Positions 22,837-32,782 of a DNA stretch of 42,839 bases are shown here, one piece after another. The stretch covers positions 1 through 42,839 of the forward strand of contig JACQYK010000122.1 of NCBI GenBank assembly GCA_016208255.1, read 5' to 3'. A model generated the notes under the pieces. It did not search any database and was not told the origin of the DNA. It worked only from the letters and a program-made list of their open reading frames with translations. The translations under genes and the position numbers were made by a program. The stretch is from Deltaproteobacteria bacterium (GTDB lineage: Bacteria > Desulfobacterota > RBG-13-43-22). Each line of letters starts with the position of its first letter. The stretch's first letter is position 1.

Positions 22837-25760
22837 ATGCCCAAGCCCGGGGAACATAAAACGGTCCAATCCCGCATCCTCGCCTATGCTCAGGAAATCG
22901 GGTGGAGCTTTGTGCCGAGGGAGGAGGCGGAGAGGAGACGGGGGTTTGGGGTTGATGGGCAAACCCCGGAAGAGCGGGGCAGGAATGGGGCGCTCTTTTT
23001 TGATGATCTGCTTTATGCCAAGGTCCGGGAATTCAATCCTTTTTACAAAGAAGCCTCGGGGGCTTTGATCGGGCAGTTTGGCCGCCTTCAGGCCGGTATC
23101 CAGGGCAATCGGGAATTTCTGTCATCTCTGCGCAATACCGGGAAATATTTTTACGCCGAGGAAAACCGGGAGCTGGACCTTAAGCTGATTGATTACGATG
23201 ATCCTTCCAAGAATGTCTATGAGGTCACTGAGGAATATTATTGGCACAACGGCCATTACGGCAATCGGGAGGACGTGGTCTTCCTGATCAATGGTATCCC
23301 GGTGCTGGTCTTTGAATGTAAGAACGCCACTAAATATGAGGCTATTGCTCTGGGTGTGGATCAGGTCCGCCGTTATCATGAGGAAACCCCGGAATACTTT
23401 GTGCCCGAGATGGTTTTTGCCGTGACCGAGGCCATGGGGTTTTCTTACGGAGTCTCCTGGAACCTGGTCCGCCGGAACATCTTTAACTGGAAGGATGAAC
23501 AGATCGGCAATCTGGAGGCCAAGGTCAAAAGTTTCTGCTCCGTTCCCAGGGTCCTCAATCTCCTGAAAAAATACATCATCTTTGCTGAGAAAGAAGAGGA
23601 ACTCCAGAAGTATATCCTGGCCCAGCACCAGACCGAGGCCGTGGAAAGGGTGGTCCGAAGGGCCCATGATGCCGGACGCCGCCGGGGGCTGATCTGGCAT
23701 ACTCAGGGAAGCGGCAAGACCTTTACCATGATCAAGGCCGCCGAGCTGCTCTTTAAAACCCCGGAGTCCGCTAAGCCCACCATCCTGATGATGATCGACC
23801 GCAACGAGTTGGAAGATCAGATGATGAAAAACCTGGCCGCCCTGGGTCTGCAAAACGTCGAGCAGGCCGACAGCATGGCCCAACTTAAAAAATTGTTAAT
23901 ATCGGACTACCGGGGGATCGTCGTCACCACTATCCAGAAGTTCCGGGACCTGCCGGCTGACATCAACAAAAGAGGAAACATCTATGTCCTGATTGACGAG
24001 GCCCATCGCACCACCGGCGGTGATCTGGGGAATTTTCTTATGGCCGGTCTGCCCCAGGCCACCTATATCGGTTTTACCGGCACCCCAATCGACAAAACGG
24101 TTTACGGCAAAGGGACCTTCAAGACCTTCGGCTGTGAGGACGATAAGGGATACCTTCATAAATATTCCATCGCTGAAAGCATCGAGGACGGGACTACCCT
24201 GCCCCTTTATTACAACCTGGCCCCCAACACCATGCTGGTTCCCCATGAAACCATGGAGAAGGAATTTTTTGCCCTGGCCGAAACCGAGGGGATTGCCGAT
24301 ATCGAAGAACTGAACAAGATCCTGGACCGGGCCGTTCATTTGAAAAATTTTCTAAAGGGAAAAGCCCGCTTGATCGAAGTTGCCCAATATGTGGCCCGTC
24401 ATTATCAGGAAAATGTGGAGCCTCTGGGTTACAAAGCCTTCTTGGTGGCCGTGGACCGGGAGGCCTGCGCCTTATACAAAAAGGCCCTGGATCACTTTTT
24501 GCCGGATCATTATTCGGAAGTGGTCTATACCGGCATGCATAACGATCCGGCCCATCTAAAGGAATTCCATATAGACGTTAAAAAGGAACGGCAGATCCGG
24601 AAAAATTTCATCAAGTTCGGGGAATTTCCGAAAATTCTTATCGTTACCGAGAAGCTGCTGACCGGTTTCGATGCCCCAATCCTTTATGCTATGTACCTGG
24701 ATAAACCCATGCGAGACCACACCCTGCTTCAGGCCATCGCCCGCGTCAACCGTCCCTATGAAAACGAAAAGGAAGAAATGATCAAGCCCCATGGATTCGT
24801 CCTGGATTTTGTGGGGATCTTTGACAAGCTGGAAAAGGCCCTGGCCTTCGACAGCGACGAGGTCAAGGCCGTCATTAAGGACCTGAATCTGCTCAAGACC
24901 CTGTTCCAAAGCAAAATGGAAAAAAAAGTCCCGGAATATTTGGGGATGATTAAGCGGAACTTCGATGACAAGGATGTGGACCATCTGATCGACCATTTCC
25001 GGGACAAGGACCTGAGAAAAGAATTTTTTAAGGAATATAAAGAACTGGAGATGCTTTACGAGATCATATCCCCGGATGCCTTTTTGCGTCCTTATCTGGA
25101 TGATTATTCGACGCTGTCGGCAATGTATGATGTGGTCCGTAAGGCTTATACCAAAAAGGTTTATGTGGACCGGGATTTTCAAAGAAAAACCAATCAACTG
25201 GTCCGGGAAAAGGTCGGCACCTCGGGTGTGCAACCCGTAGAGGATTTTGTGGAGATCGATTCGGAAACCATCGAATTGATCAAAAAGAAAAAGGGGGGCA
25301 ACAACACCAAAGTCATCAATCTGATCAAGAGCATAGAAAAGGCCGCCGAGGAAGAAAGCGGGGATCCCTTCCTGATTACCATGGCCGAACGGGCCAAGGG
25401 TGTCTTGGAGAGTTTTGAAAATAGACAGCTATCCACCTCTCAAGCACTTGAGGAGCTTTTCAGGGAGATCCGGAAAAACGAACAAAGAAAGAGGGAACAA
25501 CAGGAAAAGGGTCTTGACGGCCTGACCTATTTCGTCTATCGAACACTGCTTGATGCCGGATACCTGAAACGGAGCAGATCAGTAAAAGGATCAAAGAGAC
25601 TTTCCTGGAATATCCACACTGGCTTTCCAGCGAAAAAGAGCTTAGAGAACTACGCCAGGGGATTACCTTTGCGATTTTCAAGGTGGAAGAGAATATTGAA
25701 AAAATCAGCGCCATTGTCGAGGACCTACTCCGGTTACTGGAAAGGGCGAAGAAGATTTGA
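22837..25760 (+). pseudogene. hsdR: Type I restriction endonuclease subunit, one-base frameshift near the 3' end
   Basis: HsdR is the translocase/nuclease of type I systems. Seen: nuclease domain with PVLVFECKN (ExK) near residue 160, Walker A HTQGSGKTF near 288, DEAH box LIDEAHRTTGG near 387, IGFTGTPI near 412, TGFDAPILYAMYLDKP near 608 and AIARVNRP near 634. Near 25557-25562 the frame is lost: adding one base (GGATACC to GGAATACC) yields a normal tail, SKRIKETFLEYPHWLSS ... EDLLRLLERAKKI, ending at TGA 25760, where the next gene's TTG start overlaps. As written, translation instead runs to 25827 with unrelated residues. Could be a sequencing slip in an otherwise intact gene. Confidence 0.88.
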
Positions 25761-26104
25761 GCCTCGTGGGTTTAAAAGAAAAAGAGGATTTCAAAATCCG
25801 AGTCAGGGACTGGGCCAAAAAGCTTGACGTCCAAGTCCGAACCATAACAATACGGTCCATGAAAAATAAATGGGCCTCCTGCTCTCGGAGCGGGAATTTG
25901 ACCTTTGATTCCGGTTTGTTGAGTAATGGCTCAAGGGAATGGGATTATGTTATTGTCCATGAACTCCTCCACTTTTCCGTTCCTAATCACGGGCGACTCT
26001 GGAAGAGCTTGATGCTTGCCCATTTGGGGGACTATGACAGGATAGAGAATAAATTATCGAGTTCAAGAGGGGCAATAGATCAAAAAGTGCCTAATCGAGA
26101 ATAA
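25757..26104 (+). CDS. YgjP-like M48-type metallopeptidase domain protein
   Basis: 115 residues from TTG 25757, overlapping the corrected hsdR stop (TTGA). The C-terminal part has KNKWASCSRSGNLTFDSGLL, then VIVHELLHFSVPNHG: an HExxH zinc motif with the distal His, the layout of YgjP/DUF45 proteins, which frequently accompany type I restriction operons. Shorter than stand-alone YgjP (about 230 aa), lacking the N-terminal sheet. Role in restriction systems unknown; possibly proteolytic control of HsdR. Confidence 0.82.
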   Translation: MSLVGLKEKEDFKIRVRDWAKKLDVQVRTITIRSMKNKWASCSRSGNLTFDSGLLSNGSREWDYVIVHELLHFSVPNHGRLWKSLMLAHLGDYDRIENKLSSSRGAIDQKVPNRE

Positions 26105-26122
26105 AGACCAAGGAGGAAAGAG

Positions 26123-26563
26123 ATGTACAAAGAGCAAACTGGTTTTCTGAGAATCCGACCCATCCTGTTGAGGGGCCTTTTGGCCTTAATCATGGTTTCT
26201 TTGCCGTTAACCCTGTGGTCTGCCGATCTTCCCCTGGCCAAACCGGAATCGGTAGGCCTGTCCAAAGAACGCCTGGCCCGGATTGTTCCGGCCATGGATA
26301 AATACATCAAAAATAATCTGGTTCCGGGAACCGGCGTGGATAAAGATATCAATAAGGTTAAAACCGGGTTGGTCACCAATCATCCCGGTCCCGTGCCCTG
26401 GTCTCCCGGCAGTTATTACTGGGGTGGAGCCTATTGCACCCTTTTCTGGGTGGATCCGAAAGAACAACTGATTGGAATGGTCTTTACCCAACTCATACCC
26501 TATGCCCATATTAACCTCCGGCATGATTTTATCGGTCTGGCTACTCAGGCCATCGTGGATTAG
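26123..26563 (+). pseudogene. Beta-lactamase-family serine hydrolase with large internal deletion
   Basis: 146 residues against about 400 in the family. The start is normal: AGGAGG site, signal peptide (ALIMVSLPLTLWSADLP), then PESVGLSKERLARIVPAMDKYI, the usual start of class C beta-lactamase/esterase relatives. After NNLVPG the text jumps to the far C-terminus: SYYWGGAYCTLFWVDPKEQL and RHDFIGLATQAIVD. The whole centre with the catalytic SxxK and YxN motifs is gone, yet the frame is kept. Cannot be active as a hydrolase. It is followed by the DUF1254 gene 12 bases later. Confidence 0.8.
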
Positions 26564-26575
26564 AAAGGATATTTT

Positions 26576-27967
26576 ATGTCGGCCCGGAGTTTCATTGCCG
26601 GTATCGGGGGCACCCTGTTTTTCCTGGGGATACTAGCCGGTCTCCCTCAAGCCGGGACCGGTCTTGATAAAGAGGATATATACCGGATCGGTTTGCAGGC
26701 TTATGTTTATGCCTATCCATTGGTTCTGCTGGACCAGACCCGGCAGGCGTTTATCCAGCGTTTCCCCATGAACCGTTTCAACCATGCCCTTGCCTTCCCT
26801 CCGCCTGCGGCCAGGACGGTGGTCAGACCCAATATCGACACCTTGTACTCCAGTGCCTGGCTTGATCTGTCTGCTGAACCGATCATCCTGTCCGTGCCTG
26901 ATACTGGAGGGAGGTATTATCTTGTTAAGATCATGGACGCCTGGACCGAGACCATCGCCGTGCCCGGCAAAAGGACCACCGCCACCCAAGCCGGGGAATT
27001 TGTCATTACCGGCCCGAATTGGAGGGGATCCCTTCCCTCAACTCTGCCGGTTATAAAATCCCCGACCAATCTGGTCTGGGTTATCGGGCGGATTCAGACC
27101 AACACTTCGGCCGATTATGCCAATGTCCATGTCCTGCAAAAGGGCTTCAAGCTGGTCCCCTTGAACTCCAAGGACCAGGCCGGGTCAGCGGCCCCTTTAT
27201 CTGGAAATATCCCGCCCGGCAATGTTGGCAATAGCCCGACGCCACCGGCACAGGTTGCCGCTATGGATGCCGCGACTTTTTTTAAGACCTTCACCGCCCT
27301 GCTCAAAGACAATCCGCCCCATGCTGAGGACGCCCCTTTGGTGGCTGAACTCAAAGCCATAGGCATCTCTCCCGGGGAACCCTTTGGCCCGGTCAAACTT
27401 GACCCCGAGGTCCTGCCAGCCCTGGAAAGCGCAGTCCGGGATGCCAGGGAAAAGATCATTAATCAGATCAGGATGACCGGTAGGGAGCGAAAGGGTTGGG
27501 GTTTAAACAGAAATATCGGCCGTTACGGGACGGACTACCTGACCCGGGCGACAACCGCCCTGGGCGGATTAGGGGCCCTTCCGGCTGAAGAAGCGATCTA
27601 CACCGGCACGGTAAAGGATAGCGCGGGCAATCTTTAAACGGGCAGTAATCGATATGTGCTTCATTTCGACAAGACCGGTTTGCCGCCGGTGAAGGCCTTT
27701 TGGTCACTTACCCTCTACAACCGGGAAGGTTTTTTTGTTCCCAACCCCTTAAACCGTTATGGGCTCGGGGACCGGGATCCTCTGAAGTTTAATAAGGATG
27801 GTTCGCTGGACCTCTACCTCCAGCATACTAAACCGGCCCAGGACCTGGGAAACAATTGGCTTCCCACTCCGAACGATTTTTTCTCACTTTCCCTGCGCCT
27901 CTACTGGCCCGGCGCGGAGGTGTTATCCGGGCAGTGGACCCCTCCTGTAATTCGGCGGGTCGAATAG
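26576..27967 (+). pseudogene. DUF1254/DUF1214 exported protein interrupted by an in-frame TAA
   Basis: 463 codons with one TAA at 27635-27637, the flanks staying in the same frame. N-terminal signal peptide, then DUF1254 (RTVVRPNIDTLYSSAWLDLS, GGRYYLVKIMDAWTETIAV) and, after the stop, DUF1214 (RYVLHFDKTGLPPVKAFWSL, NWLPTPNDFFSLSLRLYWP). This two-domain family is secreted and of unknown function. Normal length is restored by reading through the stop at GNL-TAA-TGSNRY. TAA is not a known recoding codon here, so a recent nonsense mutation or sequence error is likelier. The C-terminal DUF1214 part lies at 27656 onward without a ribosome site. Confidence 0.85.
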
Positions 27968-28301
27968 CAATTTATTTTCCATCCGTAAACGGTCCTTTTT
28001 CGCCCTGGCTGTGTCAATCCGCAGGATTGTTTGTGGGGCGACCTTCGGTCGCTAAGGCACAATCCCTTGATTTGTTACTGATTGGCCCTTTTTTCTCCTT
28101 GACACTTCCTCTTCCCTGAAATTAGAATATATTCAATTTAAAGAGAAGGTTAGACCAAACCACCCATTCCTTGTCCAAGCAATTGAGATTACCCCGTTGG
28201 GAAATCAGAAAGGGAATTGCAATCTATTATTTTCTGAGGTATAAAGGGAAAGAAAAAATAAACCAATCGGTTTAAAACTTAATCCAGGAGGAATTTATTC
28301 A
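27968..28301. promoter_or_regulatory. tct operon leader with sigma-70-like promoter
   Basis: 334 bases without a gene. TTGACA (28099-28104), 18-base spacer, TAGAAT (28123-28128) form a good promoter; the transcript would have a ~165-base leader before ATG 28302, which follows CCAGGAGGAATTTATTCA. A small hairpin GGCGACCTTCGGTCGC lies at about 28037-28052. Confidence 0.6.
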
Positions 28302-29279
28302 ATGAGAAAAATGTTATTGCTTCTAACCATGGCCGGCCTAGTTCTTTTTAGTTTTCAATCTCTTTTCGCAGCCGATTATCCAGCTAAAGTGATTACCATT
28401 ATTGTGCCGTTCACCGCCGGAGGGCCGACCGATACGGTGGCCCGTTTGATGGCCGTGCCCATGTCCAAGGCCCTCAATACCCAGGTCATCGTGGAAAACG
28501 TCGACGGCGCCGGTGGAACCGTCGGCGCCAACCGAGCCGCCAAGTCCGCCCCGGACGGCTACACCATCTTTTTACACCATATCGGTATGGCCACGGCCCC
28601 GGCCCTTTATCGTAAGCTCCCTTATAATCCCATCACTGATTTTGAACCCATAGGTCTGATCAATGAAGTGCCCATGACCTTTGTAGCCAAAAAAGATTTT
28701 CCCGCAAAGAATTTAAAGGAATTGATCACCTACGTGAAGGCCAACAAAGCCAAGGTGAATCTGGCCAACGCCGGTCTCGGGGCCGCCTCCCATCTATGCG
28801 GTACATTGTTCATGACCGCCATTGAGACCGACCTGACCACTATCCCGTATAAAGGCACCGGCCCGGCCATGAACGACTTGCTTGGCGGGCAGGTCGATTT
28901 TATGTGCGACCAGACCACCAATACCACCAGTCAGATCAAAGCGGGGAAGATCAAGGTCTACGGGGTTACGACCAAAAAACGGGTGCCCTCTCTGCCTGAT
29001 GTCCCGACTATGGACGAGGCCGGGCTGAAAGGTTTCGAGGTTGCCATCTGGCACGCCTTTTATGCCCCCAAAGGGACCCCGAAGCCGATCATAGACAAAC
29101 TCACCAAGACCGTACAGGTAGCTCTTAAAGACAACATGGTCAAACAACGTTTTGGCGATCTGGGGACGGAACCGGTCAGCGAAGACCGGGCCACTCCGGA
29201 GGCTTTACGCAAACACCTGAAGGCTGAAACCGATAAGTGGGGACCGATCCTCAAAAAGGCCGGCGTCTATGCCGACTAA
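28302..29279 (+). CDS. tctC: Tripartite tricarboxylate transporter substrate-binding protein
   Basis: 325 residues. A 23-residue signal peptide (LLLTMAGLVLFSFQSLFAA) precedes the TctC/Bug fold: ADYPAKVITIIVPFTAGGPTDTVARL, NVDGAGGTVGANRAAKSAPDGYT (quoted in part), TIPYKGTGPAMNDLLGGQVD and RVPSLPDVPTMDEAGL. The protein captures a carboxylate in the periplasm and hands it to TctAB. Bug proteins bind citrate, aromatic acids, amino acids and others; specificity cannot be read. First gene of tctCBA, with a strong ribosome site. Confidence 0.94.
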   Translation: MRKMLLLLTMAGLVLFSFQSLFAADYPAKVITIIVPFTAGGPTDTVARLMAVPMSKALNTQVIVENVDGAGGTVGANRAAKSAPDGYTIFLHHIGMATAPALYRKLPYNPITDFEPIGLINEVPMTFVAKKDFPAKNLKELITYVKANKAKVNLANAGLGAASHLCGTLFMTAIETDLTTIPYKGTGPAMNDLLGGQVDFMCDQTTNTTSQIKAGKIKVYGVTTKKRVPSLPDVPTMDEAGLKGFEVAIWHAFYAPKGTPKPIIDKLTKTVQVALKDNMVKQRFGDLGTEPVSEDRATPEALRKHLKAETDKWGPILKKAGVYAD

Positions 29280-29319
29280 GCTCAATCCCTTTTATATTTG
29301 GCCCGTCTGAACCCGGAAG

Positions 29320-29351
29320 GTCCCTATCCTGTTTCCGAACAGGATAGGGAC
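29320..29351 (+). repeat. Perfect 14-bp hairpin between tctC and tctB
   Basis: GTCCCTATCCTGTT, TCCG loop, AACAGGATAGGGAC. No T-tract follows, so it is not a standard terminator; a stable hairpin after the binding-protein gene is a common way to make more of that protein than of the membrane parts. Confidence 0.75.
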
Positions 29352-29402
29352 TGGAAGAAAATATGTTCAATTGGCTATTGATGGTTGGTTTGAGAGGCTG
29401 CA

Positions 29403-29855
29403 ATGACGATTAGCGGTAAAGATTTCTGGACAGGGCTGATCTATATTTTTTTCGGATCAAGTGCGATTCTGATTGCCCGTGGGTACGGTATGGGTACGGC
29501 CATCAAGATGGGACCGGCCTATTTGCCCTCCATCCTCGGCGGCCTGCTTATCCTTATTGGTATCATTTCCCTGATCCGCTCAATCCTGAAGAAGCAGACC
29601 CCCATCACCAGAATCACCATCAAGGGATTGGTTCTGGTTGTCTTTTCCACAATCCTGTTCGGGTTCCTGGTGCGCGGGGCCGGGTTGATTGTCGCTTTGC
29701 CGATTTTGGTTCTGGTCAGCGCCTCGGCCAGCAAGGATTTTCGATGGATTCCATCCATCTTGATGGCGGTAGGACTGACCTTGTTCTGCACCTTTGTCTT
29801 TTTGAAAGGGTTGGGGATACCCCTGCCGATTCTCGGTTCCTGGTTCGGCGGATAG
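29403..29855 (+). CDS. tctB: Tripartite tricarboxylate transporter small membrane subunit
   Basis: 150 residues with four predicted membrane helices (LIYIFFGSSAILIARGYGMG; YLPSILGGLLILIGIISLI; LVLVVFSTILFGFLVRG to ALPILVLVS; ILMAVGLTLFCTFVFLKGLG). TctB family: small, poorly conserved partner of TctA in the inner membrane. It lies between tctC and tctA as in the classical operon. Start ATG 29403 follows GAGAGGCTGCA. Confidence 0.88.
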   Translation: MTISGKDFWTGLIYIFFGSSAILIARGYGMGTAIKMGPAYLPSILGGLLILIGIISLIRSILKKQTPITRITIKGLVLVVFSTILFGFLVRGAGLIVALPILVLVSASASKDFRWIPSILMAVGLTLFCTFVFLKGLGIPLPILGSWFGG

Positions 29856-29886
29856 CGGTGCCTTTTTATTAAAAAGGAGCTTCTTC

Positions 29887-31383
29887 ATGGAACTTATAGA
29901 ACATCTCAGCCTTGGTCTGTCGACGGCGATCACTCTGGCCAATCTTCTTTATTGCTTGGGTGGAGTCTTTATCGGAACTTTGATAGGGGTCCTGCCCGGT
30001 CTGGGACCAACCGCGACTATCGCCATGCTCCTGCCCATCACTTTCTCACTTTCACCGGTTTCCGCCCTGATTATGTTGGCTGGGATCTACTATGGATCTC
30101 AGTATGGCGGCTCAACGACCTCCATACTGGTGAATTTGCCGGGAGAGGCGGCTTCGGTGGTAACCACTTTGGATGGATACCAGATGGCCCGCCAAGGCCG
30201 GGCCGGTGTGGCCCTGACTGCGTCGGCCGTCGGTTCTTTTTTTGCCGGGACCTTTGCCACTTTGTTAATCGCTTTTTTCGCACCTATTCTGTCTGAGATA
30301 GCTTTGAAGTTCGGGCCTGCGGAATACTTTTCGCTCATGGTCCTGGGATTGGTGGCGGCCACCGTACTGGCCCAGGGATCATTGCTGCATGCTATCGGCA
30401 TGGTCGTGCTTGGCCTGCTTTTGGGGCTGGTGGGTACGGATGTCACTTCCGGTGCCCAGCGATTTACCTTCGGTATTCCTCAACTGGCCGATGGAATCGG
30501 CTTTGTGGTGGTGGCCATGGGCATGTTCGGTCTGGCCGAGATAACCCGCAACTTGGAAGGGGAGGGAAGCCGCTCAGTCATGGCCAAGATTACCACCTTG
30601 CTGCCGACCAAGGAGGACTGGAAACGGATGGTGGCCCCGATTTTGCGCGGGACCGTTATCGGTTCGGCGGTCGGTATATTGCCGGGCAGCGGCTCGATCC
30701 TGGGCTCTTTTGCCGCCTATTCCATCGAAAAGAAGGTATCGAAAAATTCCGCCCAATTCGGGAAGGGGGCCATCGAAGGCGTGGCCGCCCCTGAAGCGGC
30801 CAATAACGCCGGGGCCCAGACCTCCTTCATTCCCATGTTGACCCTGGGAATTCCCTCCAATCCGGTCATGGCCCTCATGATCGGGGCCATGATCATTCAA
30901 GGCATACAACCCGGACCTTCGGTGATAACCGAGCAGCCGGCCCTTTTCTGGGGGATCATCGTTTCCATGTGGATTGGAAACTTTTTTTTAGTCATCCTCA
31001 ACCTGCCCTTGATCGGGATCTGGGTGCGGATGGTTATGGTTCCCTACCGACATCTTTATCCGGCGATCCTGGTCTTCTGCTGCATCGGGGTGTTCAGTCT
31101 CAGAAATTCCGAAATGGATGTTTTTATGATGGCCTTGTTCGGGGCGATGGGTTACCTTTTCTCTAAACTGGACTGTGAGCCGGCGCCGATGTTGCTGGCC
31201 TTTATCCTGGGTCCTTTAATGGAGGAATATTTACGCCGGGCCATGCTCTTGTCCCGGGGGAATCCCTGGGTCTTCGTTCAACGGCCCATCAGTGCGATTT
31301 TGATTGCCCTGGCTGTTCTGGCCCTGCTGGCCGTTTTACTCCCCTCCTTTAAGAAAACAAGAGAGGAAGCCTTTCGGGAATAG
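29887..31383 (+). CDS. tctA: Tripartite tricarboxylate transporter large permease
   Basis: 498 residues with about twelve membrane helices; the transport pore driven by the ion gradient. Family landmarks: IGTLIGVLPGLGPTATIAML near residue 35, YYGSQYGGSTTSILVNLPGE near 68, GILPGSGSILGSFAAYSIEK near 265 and LTLGIPSNPVMALMIGAM near 320. ATG 29887 is preceded by AAAAGGAG. Ends the tctCBA operon; the stop is followed by repeat DNA. Confidence 0.95.
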   Translation: MELIEHLSLGLSTAITLANLLYCLGGVFIGTLIGVLPGLGPTATIAMLLPITFSLSPVSALIMLAGIYYGSQYGGSTTSILVNLPGEAASVVTTLDGYQMARQGRAGVALTASAVGSFFAGTFATLLIAFFAPILSEIALKFGPAEYFSLMVLGLVAATVLAQGSLLHAIGMVVLGLLLGLVGTDVTSGAQRFTFGIPQLADGIGFVVVAMGMFGLAEITRNLEGEGSRSVMAKITTLLPTKEDWKRMVAPILRGTVIGSAVGILPGSGSILGSFAAYSIEKKVSKNSAQFGKGAIEGVAAPEAANNAGAQTSFIPMLTLGIPSNPVMALMIGAMIIQGIQPGPSVITEQPALFWGIIVSMWIGNFFLVILNLPLIGIWVRMVMVPYRHLYPAILVFCCIGVFSLRNSEMDVFMMALFGAMGYLFSKLDCEPAPMLLAFILGPLMEEYLRRAMLLSRGNPWVFVQRPISAILIALAVLALLAVLLPSFKKTREEAFRE

Positions 31384-31437
31384 AAGATTCCGGATTGATC
31401 ATCAAAGACCTTTGCAGGGATTTGGTCTGAGACCAGC

Positions 31438-31690
31438 TGTTAATAGTCTCATAATAATCTTGATATGGAACAGATGAGCTTGCCTAACGGAGGATCGAGG
31501 GGGTCTTTTTTTAGGGCCGGTCGACTTAGTCGACCTTTTGAAGAGGCTTCCAAAGGAAGCCGAGAGGTGTACGCCCTGCCTCGAATCAAACTTTGCCGGA
31601 CGGGCCGGGATGGGGCGATAAGTCACCCTTTGGACAATCCCTAAAAAAAGACCCCCTCGGTCCTCTTATGTCATTATTATATCAAGACCC
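31438..31690. mobile_element. MITE-like palindromic element, copy 2
   Basis: Related to the element at 1610-1912. Inner inverted repeat: 31489-31515 with 31639-31665, one mismatch that would still pair as G-U in RNA. Ends carry AGTCTCATAATAATCTTGAT against ATTATTATATCAAGAC. It shares GCCCTGCCTCGAATCAAACT and GATAAGTCACCCTTTGGACA with copy 1, but the left interior is different and holds a nested double-hairpin module. No ORF. Confidence 0.68.
31516..31567. repeat. Nested double-hairpin module, copy 2
   Basis: GGTCGAC-TTA-GTCGACC, then TTTTGAAGA, then GGCTTCC-AAA-GGAAGCC. Same design as 7418-7470 and 31728-31779 with compensating changes in the first stem. It lies within the left interior of the MITE-like element. 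Confidence 0.6.
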
Positions 31691-31887
31691 TTAGTACTAC
31701 GAAAATAATGTTCGGAGTAATGAGTTCGGGCCGATCGGCTTCGCCGATCTTATGAAGAGGCTTCCGGAGGAAGCCGGAGTTCGGGGAAAACCATTTTCTC
31801 GATCGTTGCCTCCTTCTGAGCATAGGAACTTTACAAAAAATCATTGACCGGTAATTTATTCCGCTGGATTAACATGGAGGACCTTAT
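31691..31887. repeat. Nested double-hairpin module, copy 3, and hydrolase leader
   Basis: At 31728-31779: GATCGGC-TTC-GCCGATC, TTATGAAGA, GGCTTCC-GG-AGGAAGCC, flanked by GAGTTCGGG and GGAGTTCGGGG. CGAAAATAATGTTCGG just before it (about 31700) recalls the start of repeat family R2. Bases 31780-31887 carry no gene; the ribosome site GGAGGACC precedes ATG 31888. Confidence 0.55.
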
Positions 31888-32652
31888 ATGTCGATATTAA
31901 ACAGAGAAGGTGTGAATATCTTTTATGAGGTGGACGGGGTGGGCAGTGACCGGCCTCCGATATTATTGACCCACGGGTATTCAGCCACGTCGGAGATGTG
32001 GAGGTCTAACCTGGAAGCCCTCAGCGCCCGGAGACGCGTCATTACCTGGGACATCCGGGGACATGGGCGCAGCGATTCCCCGGAGGATCAGTCTTTGTAT
32101 TCATCGGAGTTAAGCGTGGCCGATATGGAAGCCATCCTGGATGTGACCGGAACCCAGAAGGCCTTGGTGGGCGGGTTGTCGCTTGGCGGTTACCTGTCCC
32201 TGGCCTTCCATCTCCGGCACCCGGAGCGTGTCGCCGCCCTGATGCTCTTCGACACCGGTCCTGGTTTCAAACGGGACGAACCCCGGGACGCCTGGAACCG
32301 TACGGCCGAGGCCACTGCAGCCGCCTACGAAGCGCGGGGTCTGGAGGCCCTGCCCAACCGCCCCGAGGTGGGCCGGGCTACCCACCGGGGGGCCGCCGGT
32401 CTGGCGAAAGCAGCCAGAGGAATTCTTGCTCAGTACGATGCCCGGGTTATCGAATCTCTTTCCAGCATTGCCGTGCCGGTTCTGGTAGTCGTCGGCGCAC
32501 TCGATTCGCCTTTTCTGGCGGCTTCGGATTACATGGCCTCCAAAGTGCCCGGTGCCCTTAAGGCGGTTATTCCCGATGCCGGCCATGCCTCCAACATAGA
32601 CCAGCCTGAAGCCTTCAACCGGATCGTCCTGGATTTCCTGGACCGGGTATAA
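31888..32652 (+). CDS. Alpha/beta hydrolase
   Basis: 254 residues of the alpha/beta-hydrolase fold. PPILLTHGYSATSEMW provides the oxyanion HG motif, ALVGGLSLGGYLSLAF the nucleophile elbow (Ser near residue 97), a late Asp in VVGALDSPFL and the catalytic His in VIPDAGHASNIDQPEAF. No signal peptide. Members cleave esters, thioesters, epoxides or ring ketones such as enol-lactones; the nearby carboxylate transporter suggests a catabolic step. ATG 31888 has GGAGGACCTTAT upstream. Confidence 0.9.
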   Translation: MSILNREGVNIFYEVDGVGSDRPPILLTHGYSATSEMWRSNLEALSARRRVITWDIRGHGRSDSPEDQSLYSSELSVADMEAILDVTGTQKALVGGLSLGGYLSLAFHLRHPERVAALMLFDTGPGFKRDEPRDAWNRTAEATAAAYEARGLEALPNRPEVGRATHRGAAGLAKAARGILAQYDARVIESLSSIAVPVLVVVGALDSPFLAASDYMASKVPGALKAVIPDAGHASNIDQPEAFNRIVLDFLDRV

Positions 32653-32680
32653 GGTAATTATTTCCTGGGACCTGGATGGG

Positions 32681-32717
32681 CGGAGGTGGCTTCCTTCAAA
32701 AACCACCTCCGTCTAAT
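32681..32717 (+). terminator. Terminator after the alpha/beta hydrolase
   Basis: CGGAGGTGG (32681-32689) pairs perfectly with CCACCTCCG (32703-32711), followed by TCTAATTTTT. Sits between convergent genes. Confidence 0.75.
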
Positions 32718-32782
32718 TTTTGCTTAGGAGAAGCAGCTAACCAAAAGAAATCCGGGGCCTACTTGATCGCCCGACCCCCGCA

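Noticed and set aside
27635..27637. Recoding (as for Sec or pyrrolysine) at the stop inside the DUF1254 gene
   Set aside because: The codon is TAA, not TGA or TAG, no special hairpin is seen, and the site does not match a catalytic residue.
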